Positions 52,012-61,690 of a DNA stretch of 64,000 nucleotides are shown here, in pieces. The notes under the pieces are model-generated. The model did no database searches. It was not told the DNA's origin and was given only the letters and a program-made list of their open reading frames with translations. The stretch is from CAILHX01 sp964511385 (GTDB taxonomy: Bacteria > Pseudomonadota > Gammaproteobacteria > Burkholderiales > Methylophilaceae), in the NCBI GenBank assembly GCA_964511385.1, contig CAZEFE010000002.1, forward strand, positions 124,001 through 188,000. Reading direction: 5' to 3'. Each line of letters opens with the position of its first letter. Within the stretch, counting starts at the first letter, position 1. Made by a program: the position numbers and the translations under genes.

Positions 52012-52983
52012 ATGAAAACAAGTTATCTGGATTTTGAGCAACCCATCGCCGAACTGGACGCAAAAATCGACGAACTGCGCTATGTCCAGGACGATTCCGC
52101 ACTGGACATCTCGGATGAAATCGAGCGCCTGAACAAGAAGAGCCAATCGCTGACCAAGGATATTTACGCCAAACTGGGCGCGTGGCAGATATCGCAAGTG
52201 GCGCGGCATCCGCAGCGCCCTTACACGCTGGATTACCTGCAGGGCATGTTCACCGATGTGGAAGAGTTGCACGGTGACCGTGCGTTTTCTGACGACCCGG
52301 CCATTGTTGGCGCGCTGGCACGGTTCAACGGCGAACCGGTGATGGTGATCGGTCACCAGAAAGGCCGCGACACCAAGGAAAAAATCTACCGCAACTTTGG
52401 CATGCCGCGCCCGGAAGGCTATCGCAAGGCGCTGCGCCTGTACCGCATGGCGGAAAAGTTCGGCCTGCCGATTATCACGTTAATTGACACCCCGGGCGCT
52501 TATCCCGGCATCGGTGCGGAAGAGCGCGGGCAATCCGAAGCCATTGCGCGCAACCTGTATGTGATGGCCGAGTTGCGTACCCCCATCATTGCCGTGATTA
52601 TCGGCGAAGGCGGCTCCGGCGGCGCGCTGGCGCTGGGTGTGGCCGACCAGATGCTGATGCTGCAATATGGCATGTATTCGGTGATTTCACCCGAGGGCTG
52701 TGCGTCGATTCTGTGGAAGAGCGCGGACAAGGCGCCGGAAGCAGCCGAAACCTTGGCGATCACCGCCAACCGCCTGAAAACATTAGGCTTGATTGACAGG
52801 ATCGTGGACGAACCCATGGGTGGCGCCCACCGCGACCCGGACCTCATGATGCAATCCCTGCGCAAGGCGCTCACCGAGGCATTACGTCAGTTTGACGGCA
52901 AGTCCATGGATGAGATTTTGAAGCTGCGCTACGAGCGCCTGATGAGTTATGGCAAATTCAAGGAAACCGCGGCGCGCTCCTGA
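52012..52983 (+). CDS. accA: Acetyl-CoA carboxylase carboxyltransferase subunit alpha
   Basis: A 323-residue AccA (family about 318-325). N-terminus YLDFEQPIAELDAKIDELR is typical. The crotonase-like core includes LITLIDTPGAYPGIGAEERGQSEA and GEGGSGGALALGVAD. Together with AccD it transfers the carboxyl group from biotin to acetyl-CoA in fatty acid synthesis. It is preceded by a GGAAG-type SD. Confidence 0.97.
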   Translation: MKTSYLDFEQPIAELDAKIDELRYVQDDSALDISDEIERLNKKSQSLTKDIYAKLGAWQISQVARHPQRPYTLDYLQGMFTDVEELHGDRAFSDDPAIVGALARFNGEPVMVIGHQKGRDTKEKIYRNFGMPRPEGYRKALRLYRMAEKFGLPIITLIDTPGAYPGIGAEERGQSEAIARNLYVMAELRTPIIAVIIGEGGSGGALALGVADQMLMLQYGMYSVISPEGCASILWKSADKAPEAAETLAITANRLKTLGLIDRIVDEPMGGAHRDPDLMMQSLRKALTEALRQFDGKSMDEILKLRYERLMSYGKFKETAARS

Positions 52984-54304
52984 TCCGACAGATCTAACTC
53001 AACATCTCGCCGCATTCCTGCAGCGACACGTCGCGCCCGACAGCCATGTGACACTGGGGTTGAGTGGCGGGCTGGATTCCTGCGTGTTGCTTGATCTTCT
53101 GGCTGGACTGCGCCCCCAAGCGGGGTTTCGGCTTTCTGCCATCCATGTAAACCACCACATCAGCCCCAATGCCCAGACTTGGGCAGAGTTCTGTGGCCAG
53201 CAATGCGCTGCGTACGATGTGCCACTGAATATCATCAATGTGGATGTGCTGCGCAATAGCGGGCGAGGATTGGAAGCCGCTGCCCGCGAAGCACGTTACA
53301 AGGTGCTGCTGGAACATGCGGCGGATGTTCTGCTGCTGGCGCATCATCAGGATGACCAAGCGGAAACGTTGTTGCTGCAGTTATTGCGCGGGGCTGGGGT
53401 CGATGGATTGGCCGCCATGCCTCTCCATGGCATGCGCGCATCAGTATCGGTGCTGCGGCCTCTTCTCGGTTTTTCCAGAAGTGTTCTGGAAGCTTATGCA
53501 AGCGCGAAAACCCTACGCTGGGTTGAAGACGAAAGTAATCAGGACTCTAGCTACGACCGCAATTTTTTGCGGAATGAGGTCTTTCCTGTCATTGAGCCGA
53601 GATTTTCCGCTTATCGAACAACGCTTGCCAGAGCTGCCGAAAATCTGGCGGACGCAGCTGACTTGTTAACTCAGGTGGCAGAAACTGACGCGGCGGAGGC
53701 GGTCTGTGACAGTAAACTTGATCTGCGCTGGATTAAGGTTCATACCCAGCAGCGCAGTATGAACTTGCTGCGCTACTGGGTTCAGGCTCAAACCGGGCTG
53801 CGTCCAAGCCGGGCTTGGTTGCTAAATAGCTTGGATCAACTGCTGAATGCCAAAACCAATGCTCAAGTTCAGTGCAAGGTGGGGGCTTTTGTTTTGAGGC
53901 GTTATCGGCACTGGGTATATGTAGATCGACAACAGGAGATTCGACCGTACCTGCTAGAGTGGCAGGGAGGGGATCCGCTCGAGTTGCCGGATGGCACGCG
54001 ATTGACGCTGAAAGCAGTGCAAGGCGGGGGGATTGCAGAAGATGTGGTCAGGCAAGGTTTGACTGTGACGAATCGGGCCGGGGCAGGCGGTAGATGGAAA
54101 ATGGAGCTACGCCCTGATGAGAAACGCCCTACGCGCAGTCTGAAAAACTTATGGCAGGAGATGGGTACACCTCCATGGAATCGTGATTCTATGCCGCTAA
54201 TTTGGAGTGGAATGACTTTAGTTGCTGCGCTTGGAATTGGTGTTGCTATAGAAGCTCAAGCCAAGGGCCAGCAGATAGGCTACAGCGTCGAGAGGGAGCG
54301 GTAG
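52949..54304 (+). CDS. tilS: tRNA(Ile)-lysidine synthetase TilS
   Basis: A 451-residue ATP-pyrophosphatase that modifies C34 of the tRNA(Ile) anticodon (CAU). The PP-loop is TLGLSGGLDSCVLLD; the conserved LLLAHHQDDQAETLLLQLLRG and a C-terminal TilS domain follow. The only in-frame ATG lies 35 bases inside accA, so the start is tentative; the first 15 residues are not conserved-looking. The second half has clearly lower GC than accA, marking the edge of the AT-richer stretch downstream. Confidence 0.93.
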   Translation: MANSRKPRRAPDPTDLTQHLAAFLQRHVAPDSHVTLGLSGGLDSCVLLDLLAGLRPQAGFRLSAIHVNHHISPNAQTWAEFCGQQCAAYDVPLNIINVDVLRNSGRGLEAAAREARYKVLLEHAADVLLLAHHQDDQAETLLLQLLRGAGVDGLAAMPLHGMRASVSVLRPLLGFSRSVLEAYASAKTLRWVEDESNQDSSYDRNFLRNEVFPVIEPRFSAYRTTLARAAENLADAADLLTQVAETDAAEAVCDSKLDLRWIKVHTQQRSMNLLRYWVQAQTGLRPSRAWLLNSLDQLLNAKTNAQVQCKVGAFVLRRYRHWVYVDRQQEIRPYLLEWQGGDPLELPDGTRLTLKAVQGGGIAEDVVRQGLTVTNRAGAGGRWKMELRPDEKRPTRSLKNLWQEMGTPPWNRDSMPLIWSGMTLVAALGIGVAIEAQAKGQQIGYSVERER

Positions 54305-54348
54305 TGGCTCGGTTTGTTGAGAGCGGTTTGATGGCATTGGATTAAGAA

Positions 54349-55353
54349 ATGAAAATTCTTGTAACAGGTACTGCTGGCTTTATTGGTAACCAATTGGCTA
54401 TTCGCCTGCTGGAGCGCGGTGACGAAGTTATTGGCGTGGACAACGTTAACGATTACTACGATGTGCGCTTGAAAGAGGCGCGGTTGGAACGTATCAAGCA
54501 CCACCCGGGATTTACCGAAATTCGCGCCGGGATACATGATCGTGATGCGATGGAAGCTGTGTTTGCCAAATACAAACCTCAACGGGTGGTTAATCTCGCT
54601 GCTCAGGCCGGAGTGCGGTATTCACTGAAAAATCCTTATGCTTACGTTGATTCCAATCTGCTGGGCTTCGTTAATATTTTGGAAGGCTGTCGCCACCATG
54701 ATGTGGAGCACCTAGTCTACGCTTCCTCCAGCTCGGTTTATGGCGCAAACACAAAAATGCCATTCTCGGTGCATGATAACGTCGATCATCCAGTCAGTCT
54801 TTATGCAGCAAGCAAGAAAGCCAATGAACTAATGGCACATACCTATAGCCATCTCTATGCGTTGCCTACGACCGGGCTGAGGTTTTTTACGGTTTATGGC
54901 CCTTGGGGCAGGCCAGACATGGCCTATTTCTCCTTTACCAAGGCCATATTTGAAGGCAGGTCGATAGACGTGTTTAACAACGGCGACATGAAGCGTGATT
55001 TCACTTATATCGATGACATTGTCGAGGGTGTAATTCGCGTGCTGGATAAAGTTCCGACTGGTAATCCAGTTTGGTCGGGGGATCACCCTGATCCAGGGAC
55101 AAGCCGGGCGCCATATAAAATCTACAATATAGGAAACAATAATCCGGTACGACTGATGGATTTCATAGGAGAAATAGAAAAGCATATTGGTATAGCCGCC
55201 GAAAAAACTTTTTTGCCTATGCAAGCTGGAGATGTGCCTGCAACCTATGCCGATGTTGATGATTTGATTATGGATATCGGATTTAAGCCTTCCACCACCA
55301 TAGAAATTGGAATTGCCCGGTTTGTGGATTGGTATCGGCATTTTTATGCATGA
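54349..55353 (+). CDS. NAD-dependent UDP-glucuronate 4-epimerase-like enzyme
   Basis: A 334-residue extended SDR. It begins MKILVTGTAGFIGNQLAIRL, then GVDNVNDYYDVRLKEARL and ASSSSVYGAN, with catalytic YAASKKANE. The pattern is that of CapI/WbnF-type UDP-GlcA 4-epimerases, which give UDP-galacturonate for capsule, LPS or EPS. First gene of the glycan region, 44 bases after tilS. Confidence 0.9.
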   Translation: MKILVTGTAGFIGNQLAIRLLERGDEVIGVDNVNDYYDVRLKEARLERIKHHPGFTEIRAGIHDRDAMEAVFAKYKPQRVVNLAAQAGVRYSLKNPYAYVDSNLLGFVNILEGCRHHDVEHLVYASSSSVYGANTKMPFSVHDNVDHPVSLYAASKKANELMAHTYSHLYALPTTGLRFFTVYGPWGRPDMAYFSFTKAIFEGRSIDVFNNGDMKRDFTYIDDIVEGVIRVLDKVPTGNPVWSGDHPDPGTSRAPYKIYNIGNNNPVRLMDFIGEIEKHIGIAAEKTFLPMQAGDVPATYADVDDLIMDIGFKPSTTIEIGIARFVDWYRHFYA

Positions 55354-55443
55354 CTCTGCATGTTGTGCGGAGTGGCTCTTGACCATAATGCCTTTGCTTT
55401 TGTCATGACTGAATCGGCACTGCAAGAAGGTTTTCTGATAGAC

Positions 55444-55464
55444 TTCGTTCATCTGTTGAACGAA
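55444..55464. promoter_or_regulatory. Inverted repeat, possible operator of the MarR-type regulator
   Basis: An 8-base perfect inverted repeat (TTCGTTCA and TGAACGAA) with a 5-base centre, ending 16 bases before the regulator's ATG. It may be an autoregulatory site or a small hairpin; the DNA-binding preference of the family is not known to me. Confidence 0.4.
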
Positions 55465-55480
55465 TGGTTTCTGTTCCAAA

Positions 55481-55837
55481 ATGTTAACGGACGAATACCG
55501 CTACAAAATTCTGAAACTAGTTTCTGCGAATCCCGAAATCAGTCAGCGTGAGCTAGCTAATCAACTTGGGATCAGCTTAGGTAAAGCCAATTTCTGCCTG
55601 AAATCTTTAATTGAGAGAGGGTTGGTTAAGGCCTCGAATTTTCGCAACAGCAAAAACAAGCTGGCTTACATGTATTTGCTGACTCCTCATGGGGCTGAGG
55701 AGAAGGCGGCCATCACGGTTCGTTTTCTAAAGTCAAAAATGCAGGAATACGAGATATTGCAACGCGAAATCGAAGAGTTGCGCCTTGATGTATCAAGCAT
55801 CGACGCAATGGCTGCAGAGCAGCCTGCTACGCAATAA
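55481..55837 (+). CDS. MarR-family EPS-associated transcriptional regulator
   Basis: A 118-residue winged-helix regulator: EYRYKILKLVSANPEISQRELANQLGISLG (HTH), NFCLKSLIERGLVKASNF, wing around KNKLAYMYLLTP, then a coiled helix with EYEILQREIEELRLD. This size and N-terminus match the EPS-associated MarR group commonly found in front of exopolysaccharide loci in Betaproteobacteria. It likely controls the downstream glycan genes and perhaps itself through the inverted repeat in front. Confidence 0.88.
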   Translation: MLTDEYRYKILKLVSANPEISQRELANQLGISLGKANFCLKSLIERGLVKASNFRNSKNKLAYMYLLTPHGAEEKAAITVRFLKSKMQEYEILQREIEELRLDVSSIDAMAAEQPATQ

Positions 55838-55895
55838 TTTCATGAGGATGCCGGATCGGGAAGGTCCGGTCCACGATCCTTTGGGACTTAATTAA

Positions 55896-57683
55896 GTGCA
55901 GACTACCCAACCTATTACCCAACTCCTGGGTCGCCTTTGGCAACATATTGATTCGCGGCGCCGGAGACAGTTTGGCTTTTTGCTGCTGTTGATGATTCTT
56001 GCTTCGTTTGCAGAAATCCTCAGCATTGGAGCTGTGCTTCCTTTTTTGGGGGTGTTAACTGCGCCGGATCGCGTTTTTGAGCATCCTGCTGCGCAACATT
56101 TGATTCAAATCCTGGGTATTAACACGCCCGAGCAACTTCTTGCGCCGCTGACTATTACATTTGGCTTGGCGGCAGTTGTGGCTGGCGTGATGCGTTTGTT
56201 GCTGCTTTGGGCCAGCACACGCCTTTCCTTTGCGACAGGGGCGGATCTGAGTATCAGTATCTACCGTCGAACTCTTTACCAGCCTTACGATGCCCATGTT
56301 GCGCGCAACAGTAGCGAGGTGATAAACGGTATTTCATCCAAGGCTAACGGTGTCATTTATAGTACTATCGTGCCGGCTTTGACACTCATCAGTGCCAGTG
56401 TCATGTTGATCGCCATTCTTGTCGCAATGCTGTCTGTTGATCCTGTCGTTGCGGTATCAGCCTTTTGTGGCTTCGGATTGATCTATGGCTCCATTATCTG
56501 GATAACCAGAGCCAGAAAAATCAAAAATAGCCAGTACATTGCTCGAGAGTCCACCCAGGTCATCAAGTGCTTGCAGGAAGGGTTGGGTGGCATTCGCGAT
56601 GTTTTGATTGATGGTAGCCAAGAGACTTACTGCCAGATTTATCGCAAGGCGGATTTGCTTTTGCGTCGAGCCCAGGGCTATAACCAATACATCGGTCAGA
56701 GTCCCCGCTATGGTATGGAAGCATTAGGCATGCTGCTGATCGCTGCACTGGCTTATGCGCTTGCGCTGCAACCAGAGGGCATCGCCAGGGCGATCCCTGT
56801 TCTTGGCGCTTTGGCACTCGGAGCGCAGCGCCTGTTGCCAGTTATGCAGCAGGCTTATGCTGGGTGGTCTTCTATTCAAGGTAACCAGGCATCGCTTCAG
56901 GATACGCTGGATCTGCTTGATCAGCCCTTGCCCGATGATGCTGATCATTCAGCCGTTATGCTGCTGCCTTTCCAGAAGCACATTAGTCTGAAGCAGCTTT
57001 CGTTTCGTTACAGTCAGCAATCCCCGTGGGTGCTAAAAAACATCAACCTAACTTTCGCCAAGGGCAGTCGCATCGGGTTCATTGGCACGACGGGCAGTGG
57101 AAAGAGCACATTGCTTGATATTGTCATGGGCTTGTTGTTGCCAACCGAAGGTGTGCTGGAGATCGATGGTCAGCCCATTGCTGCCGGCAATCGTCGTGCT
57201 TGGCAGGCTCATATTGCGCATGTGCCGCAAGCCATTTTTTTGGCGGATAGCACAATTGAAGAAAACATTGCTTTTGGTATACCCAAGGAAAAAATTGACC
57301 ATGAGCGTGTGAGACAGGTCGCTCGGCAGGCCCAAATTGCCGATATTATCGAGACTTGGCCTGATCAGTATCGGACTTTCGTCGGTGAACGAGGTGTTCG
57401 GCTTTCTGGCGGACAACGCCAGCGAATTGGTATTGCTCGCGCTTTGTATAAAGAAGCAGATATCATCATTTTTGATGAGGCAACCAGTGCGTTGGATAAC
57501 GATACTGAGCAGGCCGTCATGCAAGCGATCGAAGGGCTTAGTAAAGACCTCACCATTCTTATTATCGCCCACCGGCTAACTACCCTTAAAAACTGCACGC
57601 ATATAGTAGAATTGGGCAGTGCTAGCATTCTGCGTAGCGGAACCTATCAACACCTTTTTTCTGAATCTTCAACAACCAACTGA
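55896..57683 (+). CDS. ABC transporter, MsbA/PglK-like glycan exporter
   Basis: A 595-residue half-transporter with transmembrane and ATPase domains fused. Six helices lie in about residues 25-320. The ATPase has Walker A GTTGSGKSTLLD, signature LSGGQRQRIGIARALY, Walker B IIIFDEATSALD and IIAHRLTTL. The likely role is flipping of a lipid-linked sugar (PglK type), from its place among sugar-nucleotide genes; lipid export is not excluded. GTG start at 55896. PseB follows 12 bases after the stop. Confidence 0.88.
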   Translation: MQTTQPITQLLGRLWQHIDSRRRRQFGFLLLLMILASFAEILSIGAVLPFLGVLTAPDRVFEHPAAQHLIQILGINTPEQLLAPLTITFGLAAVVAGVMRLLLLWASTRLSFATGADLSISIYRRTLYQPYDAHVARNSSEVINGISSKANGVIYSTIVPALTLISASVMLIAILVAMLSVDPVVAVSAFCGFGLIYGSIIWITRARKIKNSQYIARESTQVIKCLQEGLGGIRDVLIDGSQETYCQIYRKADLLLRRAQGYNQYIGQSPRYGMEALGMLLIAALAYALALQPEGIARAIPVLGALALGAQRLLPVMQQAYAGWSSIQGNQASLQDTLDLLDQPLPDDADHSAVMLLPFQKHISLKQLSFRYSQQSPWVLKNINLTFAKGSRIGFIGTTGSGKSTLLDIVMGLLLPTEGVLEIDGQPIAAGNRRAWQAHIAHVPQAIFLADSTIEENIAFGIPKEKIDHERVRQVARQAQIADIIETWPDQYRTFVGERGVRLSGGQRQRIGIARALYKEADIIIFDEATSALDNDTEQAVMQAIEGLSKDLTILIIAHRLTTLKNCTHIVELGSASILRSGTYQHLFSESSTTN

Positions 57684-57695
57684 TTGATAAGACAC

Positions 57696-58694
57696 ATGCT
57701 TACAAATTCATCTATTCTAATCACTGGCGGTACGGGCTCCTTCGGTAACGCATTCGTACCCATGACTCTCGCCAAATACAATCCTCGGCGTTTGGTCATT
57801 TATTCCCGTGACGAGATGAAGCAGTGGGAAATGGCGCAGAAGTTTCAAGGGGACCCGCGGGTGAGTTTCATTATCGGGGATGTCCGGGACAAGGATCGTT
57901 TGGCGAGGGCATTGGATGGCATCGATTATGTTGTCCATGCCGCGGCAACCAAGATTGTGCCGACTGCGGAATACAACCCATTTGAATGTGTCAAGACCAA
58001 TATTGACGGGGCAATGAACCTGATTGATGCCTGTATCGATCGCGGTATCAAACGTGTGGTTGCATTGTCGACTGATAAAGCGAGCAATCCAATCAATCTC
58101 TATGGGGCAACAAAGCTTGCTTCCGATAAGCTATTTGTCGCGGGTAATGCCTATGCTGGAACGCACAATACCCGCTTTGCCGTGGTTCGTTACGGTAATG
58201 TCATGGGTTCACGCGGGTCGGTCATCCCATTTTTCAGGTCATTGGCATCCACCGGGGTTTTACCTATTACAGATACTCGTATGACGCGCTTTATGATTAC
58301 GCTTGAGCAAGGCGTGGAACTCGTCTGGCATGCACTTGATGACATGCTGGGTGGCGAAATCTATGTGAAGAAAATTCCGTCGATGACCATTCTTGATATT
58401 GCCAATGCTGTCGTACCGGGGGCTGAGCACAAGATTATTGGGGTTCGGCCAGGCGAAAAAATTCATGAGCAGATGATAGGTTTGGAAGATGCTCCTCATA
58501 CTTACGCATATAAAGACCACTATAAGATATTACCGATGATTCACCAATGGTCTGCTGACCCTTTGCGCATCAAGGATGGTGTCAAGGTTGATGAGGATTT
58601 TATGTACACCTCAGATAACAATACCGAATGGATGAGCGTACAAGAATTGCAGAAATGGATTGAAGAAAACCGAGCAAAAATCGGGGCAATCTAA
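57696..58694 (+). CDS. pseB: UDP-GlcNAc 4,6-dehydratase (inverting), PseB-like
   Basis: A 332-residue SDR. NAD motif TGGTGSFGNAFV; catalytic STDKASNPINLYGATKL (Tyr-x3-Lys and the preceding Asp-Lys of inverting dehydratases), and the C-terminal GEKIHEQM segment of the PseB/FlaA1 group. It makes UDP-2-acetamido-2,6-dideoxy-beta-L-arabino-4-hexulose, first step of pseudaminic acid. Start ATG 57696; in-frame TTG four codons earlier is less likely. Confidence 0.93.
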   Translation: MLTNSSILITGGTGSFGNAFVPMTLAKYNPRRLVIYSRDEMKQWEMAQKFQGDPRVSFIIGDVRDKDRLARALDGIDYVVHAAATKIVPTAEYNPFECVKTNIDGAMNLIDACIDRGIKRVVALSTDKASNPINLYGATKLASDKLFVAGNAYAGTHNTRFAVVRYGNVMGSRGSVIPFFRSLASTGVLPITDTRMTRFMITLEQGVELVWHALDDMLGGEIYVKKIPSMTILDIANAVVPGAEHKIIGVRPGEKIHEQMIGLEDAPHTYAYKDHYKILPMIHQWSADPLRIKDGVKVDEDFMYTSDNNTEWMSVQELQKWIEENRAKIGAI

Positions 58695-58700
58695 TACGGT

Positions 58701-59615
58701 ATGAAACAGGTTGTACTAATTACCGGGGGATCCGGGTTGCTTGCGCTTAACTGGGCTCTTGAAATGCGGGATGAGCATGCAATTATCCTTGGGTTTCATC
58801 ATAGAAAGCTCCATCTCAGTGGCGTTCAATCGCAGTCGGTCAATCTGGATTCAGTGGATAATGTAACTCGCGCACTGGATGAGATAATGCCCCAGGTCGT
58901 TATACATACGGCGGGGCTTACTAACGTAGAACAATGTGAAGCTGATCCTGATTTGGCTCGGTTCACTAATGTGGAAATTGCGGCTAATGTAGCAAGAGCT
59001 TGCGCTAAGCGTGGAGTGAGGCTGATTCACGTTTCCACTGATCACTTGTTTAGGGGGGATTTACCATTGGTTGATGAATTGCAACCTGTATCCCCCATCA
59101 ATACCTATGGCCTAACAAAAGCTGAGGCTGAACAGCAGGTTTTGGCGGTCCATCCTGAGGCGTTGGTTCTACGCACTAACTTTTACGGATGGGGGCCCAG
59201 TTATCGAAAGTCGTTCAGCGATGTCATCATCCAATCACTTCGCAGCGGCATCGAGTTAACCCTGTTTGATGATGTGTATTACACGCCAATTCTCATCGAA
59301 CCATTGGTATTGGCCAGCCATGATCTTGTTCACCTCAATGCATCCGGCATATTCAATCTGGTGGCGGATGAGCGAGTTTCAAAATATGAATTTGGCCTGA
59401 AACTTGCTGAAAAATTCGGACTGGAAATGAGTCTGATTAAGCGCGGATCACTTGTCGGTCATGCTGGATTGGTTCGTCGACCACAAGATATGAGCCTTTC
59501 CAATCAGAAAGTGTGTGGCTTTCTTGGAAGAAAACTTGGGTCTGTGGCCCAACATATAGAAATACTTTACCAGCAAGAGCAGAACGGATTTGCTCAGGAG
59601 ATACAGCAACAATGA
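58701..59615 (+). CDS. RfbD-like short-chain sugar reductase/epimerase
   Basis: A 304-residue SDR resembling dTDP-4-dehydrorhamnose reductase: VVLITGGSGLLALNWAL, VVIHTAGLTNVEQCEADP, VSTDHLFRGD, and YGLTKAEAEQ (Tyr-x3-Lys). The Rossmann motif GGSGLLALN differs from the usual GxxGxxG. It lies between pseB and pseC, a position not occupied in standard Pse clusters, so it probably acts on a sugar-nucleotide intermediate. Substrate unknown. Stop overlaps the pseC start. Confidence 0.85.
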   Translation: MKQVVLITGGSGLLALNWALEMRDEHAIILGFHHRKLHLSGVQSQSVNLDSVDNVTRALDEIMPQVVIHTAGLTNVEQCEADPDLARFTNVEIAANVARACAKRGVRLIHVSTDHLFRGDLPLVDELQPVSPINTYGLTKAEAEQQVLAVHPEALVLRTNFYGWGPSYRKSFSDVIIQSLRSGIELTLFDDVYYTPILIEPLVLASHDLVHLNASGIFNLVADERVSKYEFGLKLAEKFGLEMSLIKRGSLVGHAGLVRRPQDMSLSNQKVCGFLGRKLGSVAQHIEILYQQEQNGFAQEIQQQ

Positions 59616-60784
59616 TACCTTACGGACGCCACTACATTGATGAGGCAGATATTCAGGCCGTGACAGATGTGCTCAGGCACGGTGCAATTACACAAGGGCC
59701 CAAGATTGAGGAGTTTGAACGTGCGGTAGCCAGTTATGTCGGGGCAAAGTATGCTGTTGCAGTTTCAAGCGGTACAGCAGCTCTGCATATTGCATGCTTG
59801 GCCGCGGGGGTTGGGGTTGGCGACAATGTTGTCACGACACCTAATACCTTTGTTGCAAGCGCAAATTGTGCCCTTTATGTGGGCGCGCATGCGCAGTTTG
59901 CCGATATTGATCCGCATACTTTAAATATTGATCCTGTGGCGTTGGATGCCAAGTGTCGTGAGCTTGGCAAGGTCAAAGCAATTATCCCGGTGCATTTTGG
60001 CGGTGTTCCTTGCGACATGCCGGCGATAAAAAACATTGCAGATCGCTTTGGTGCCGTGGTGATTGAGGATGCATCCCATGCTTTGGGGGCGTCATATCTT
60101 CAAGGTGGCAGGGTGGGGAATTGTGCCCATTCCCTGATGACGGTTTTTTCTTTTCATCCGGTCAAGATTATAGCGGCTGGTGAAGGTGGGATGATCACTA
60201 CAAATGACCCCGGGCTGTACCGTAAATTGCTTAAGCTAAGAAGCCACGGGATCAACAAACTGGACGATGAGTTTCTGGATGCTGGACTTGCATTTGATGG
60301 TGGAATAGCAAATCCCTGGTATTACGAAATGCAGGAGATCGGCTATAACTATCGTATGACCGATATACAAGCTGCCTTAGGCATTTCTCAACTTGCAAAA
60401 CTGGATCAGTTTTTGGCTAAAAGGCGTGAAATTGCAGGGAAGTATGACAATGTTTTTGAAGATCTACCATTTCTGTCCACCACGCAAAAAGCCGGGCGCG
60501 CTAACAGCGCGCACCACCTCTATGTGCTGAGAATCGCTTTTGATCAACTCGGCAAGTCTCGACGGATGGTGATGAAGCAATTGGCATCTGAAGGGGTTGG
60601 CAGTCAAGTGCATTACATCCCCGTACATTTGCATCCTTACTACCGCAAGTTGGGGCACCGACCTGGTGAGTGCCCCGTGAGCGAAAGCTACTATCGTGAA
60701 GCACTCAGTATTCCCCAGTTCTACAGCCTGAGCGCTGAGCAGCAGGATCTGGTGATTGAGAAAATACGCGAGATTTGTGCATGA
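59612..60784 (+). CDS. pseC: UDP-4-keto-6-deoxy-sugar aminotransferase, PseC-like
   Basis: A 390-residue DegT-family PLP enzyme. It starts IPYGRHYIDEADIQAV; AVSSGTAALHIACLA, VVIEDASHALGASY and SFHPVKIIAAGEGGM (PLP Lys) are all as in PseC. Product would be UDP-4-amino-4,6-dideoxy-N-acetyl-L-altrosamine. ATG overlaps the preceding stop (ATGA), as does the next gene. Confidence 0.92.
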   Translation: MIPYGRHYIDEADIQAVTDVLRHGAITQGPKIEEFERAVASYVGAKYAVAVSSGTAALHIACLAAGVGVGDNVVTTPNTFVASANCALYVGAHAQFADIDPHTLNIDPVALDAKCRELGKVKAIIPVHFGGVPCDMPAIKNIADRFGAVVIEDASHALGASYLQGGRVGNCAHSLMTVFSFHPVKIIAAGEGGMITTNDPGLYRKLLKLRSHGINKLDDEFLDAGLAFDGGIANPWYYEMQEIGYNYRMTDIQAALGISQLAKLDQFLAKRREIAGKYDNVFEDLPFLSTTQKAGRANSAHHLYVLRIAFDQLGKSRRMVMKQLASEGVGSQVHYIPVHLHPYYRKLGHRPGECPVSESYYREALSIPQFYSLSAEQQDLVIEKIREICA

Positions 60785-61665
60785 ATATTGGTCTTGGGAC
60801 TGTCCAGTTTGGTTTGGATTATGGGGTATCCAATACGCGAGGAAGAACGTCATCTGGAGAAGTCGAGCGGATACTGCAGTTTGCGCAAAGCGAGAATATC
60901 ACAGTGCTGGATACTGCTGCACAGTACGGGGCCAGCGAAGAAGTGTTAGGAAGCTGTATTGGCAAGTTCCAGCAATTTGATATTGTCACCAAGACGCCAG
61001 CCTTTAAGAAACCCAAAATGAGCCTGGAAGATGCCAAGCACTTGCAAAATGTTTTTGCAGACTCGTTACGCAAGTTAGGGCAGGAAAAAGTTTATGGCTT
61101 ACTCGTGCATCATGCGGATGACTTGCTGGTAGAAGGTGGGCAGTATCTCATGGATGCCATGCTTGAACTGAAGGCTCTGGGATTGGTTTCAAAAATAGGT
61201 GCTTCTGTTTATGACGGGAAGCAGATAGATCAGATACTAGAGCAATTTGAGATTGACTTAATCCAGGTTCCTATCAATGTATTCGACCAAAGGTTAATTG
61301 CAAATGGCAAGCTGGCGCAACTAAAAGCCAAGGGAATAGAGATTCATGCGAGGTCGGTCTTTCTGCAAGGTTTGTTATTAATGCCACTTGAGCGTGTGGA
61401 CACGTATTTTGAACCTTTAAAACAGAATATCCATCACTACCAGCAATATCTGGCGGCTCATCATTTAAGTTTATTGCAGGGAGCATTGGCTTTTGTTTCT
61501 TCATGCGAGGAAATCGACCAGGTTATTCTTGGCGTGTGCTCATTGGAAGAACTGCGTGAAATTTTAGGCGCATTGCGAAGCTTGCCGCAGGATGCGCTGG
61601 ATTTTTCTGGTTTCTTTTGTCAAAACGAGCAAATGATCAACCCAGCGTTATGGAAATTGACATGA
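60781..61665 (+). CDS. Aldo/keto reductase in sugar cluster
   Basis: A 294-residue NADPH-type aldo/keto reductase. It begins MNIGLGTVQFGLDYGVSN; ITVLDTAAQYGASEEVLG has the catalytic Asp-x4-Tyr pair, with a conserved Lys in IVTKTPAF and His in YGLLVHHADD. Its role in the pathway is not clear: perhaps reduction of a keto group on an intermediate. ATG overlaps the pseC stop. Confidence 0.88.
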   Translation: MNIGLGTVQFGLDYGVSNTRGRTSSGEVERILQFAQSENITVLDTAAQYGASEEVLGSCIGKFQQFDIVTKTPAFKKPKMSLEDAKHLQNVFADSLRKLGQEKVYGLLVHHADDLLVEGGQYLMDAMLELKALGLVSKIGASVYDGKQIDQILEQFEIDLIQVPINVFDQRLIANGKLAQLKAKGIEIHARSVFLQGLLLMPLERVDTYFEPLKQNIHHYQQYLAAHHLSLLQGALAFVSSCEEIDQVILGVCSLEELREILGALRSLPQDALDFSGFFCQNEQMINPALWKLT

Positions 61666-61690
61666 ACCACGATTTTATAAGGAGTAATCC

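Noticed and set aside
50467..52356. 629-codon minus-strand open frame
   Set aside because: Antisense to dnaE and accA; His/Gln-rich translation typical of shadow frames.
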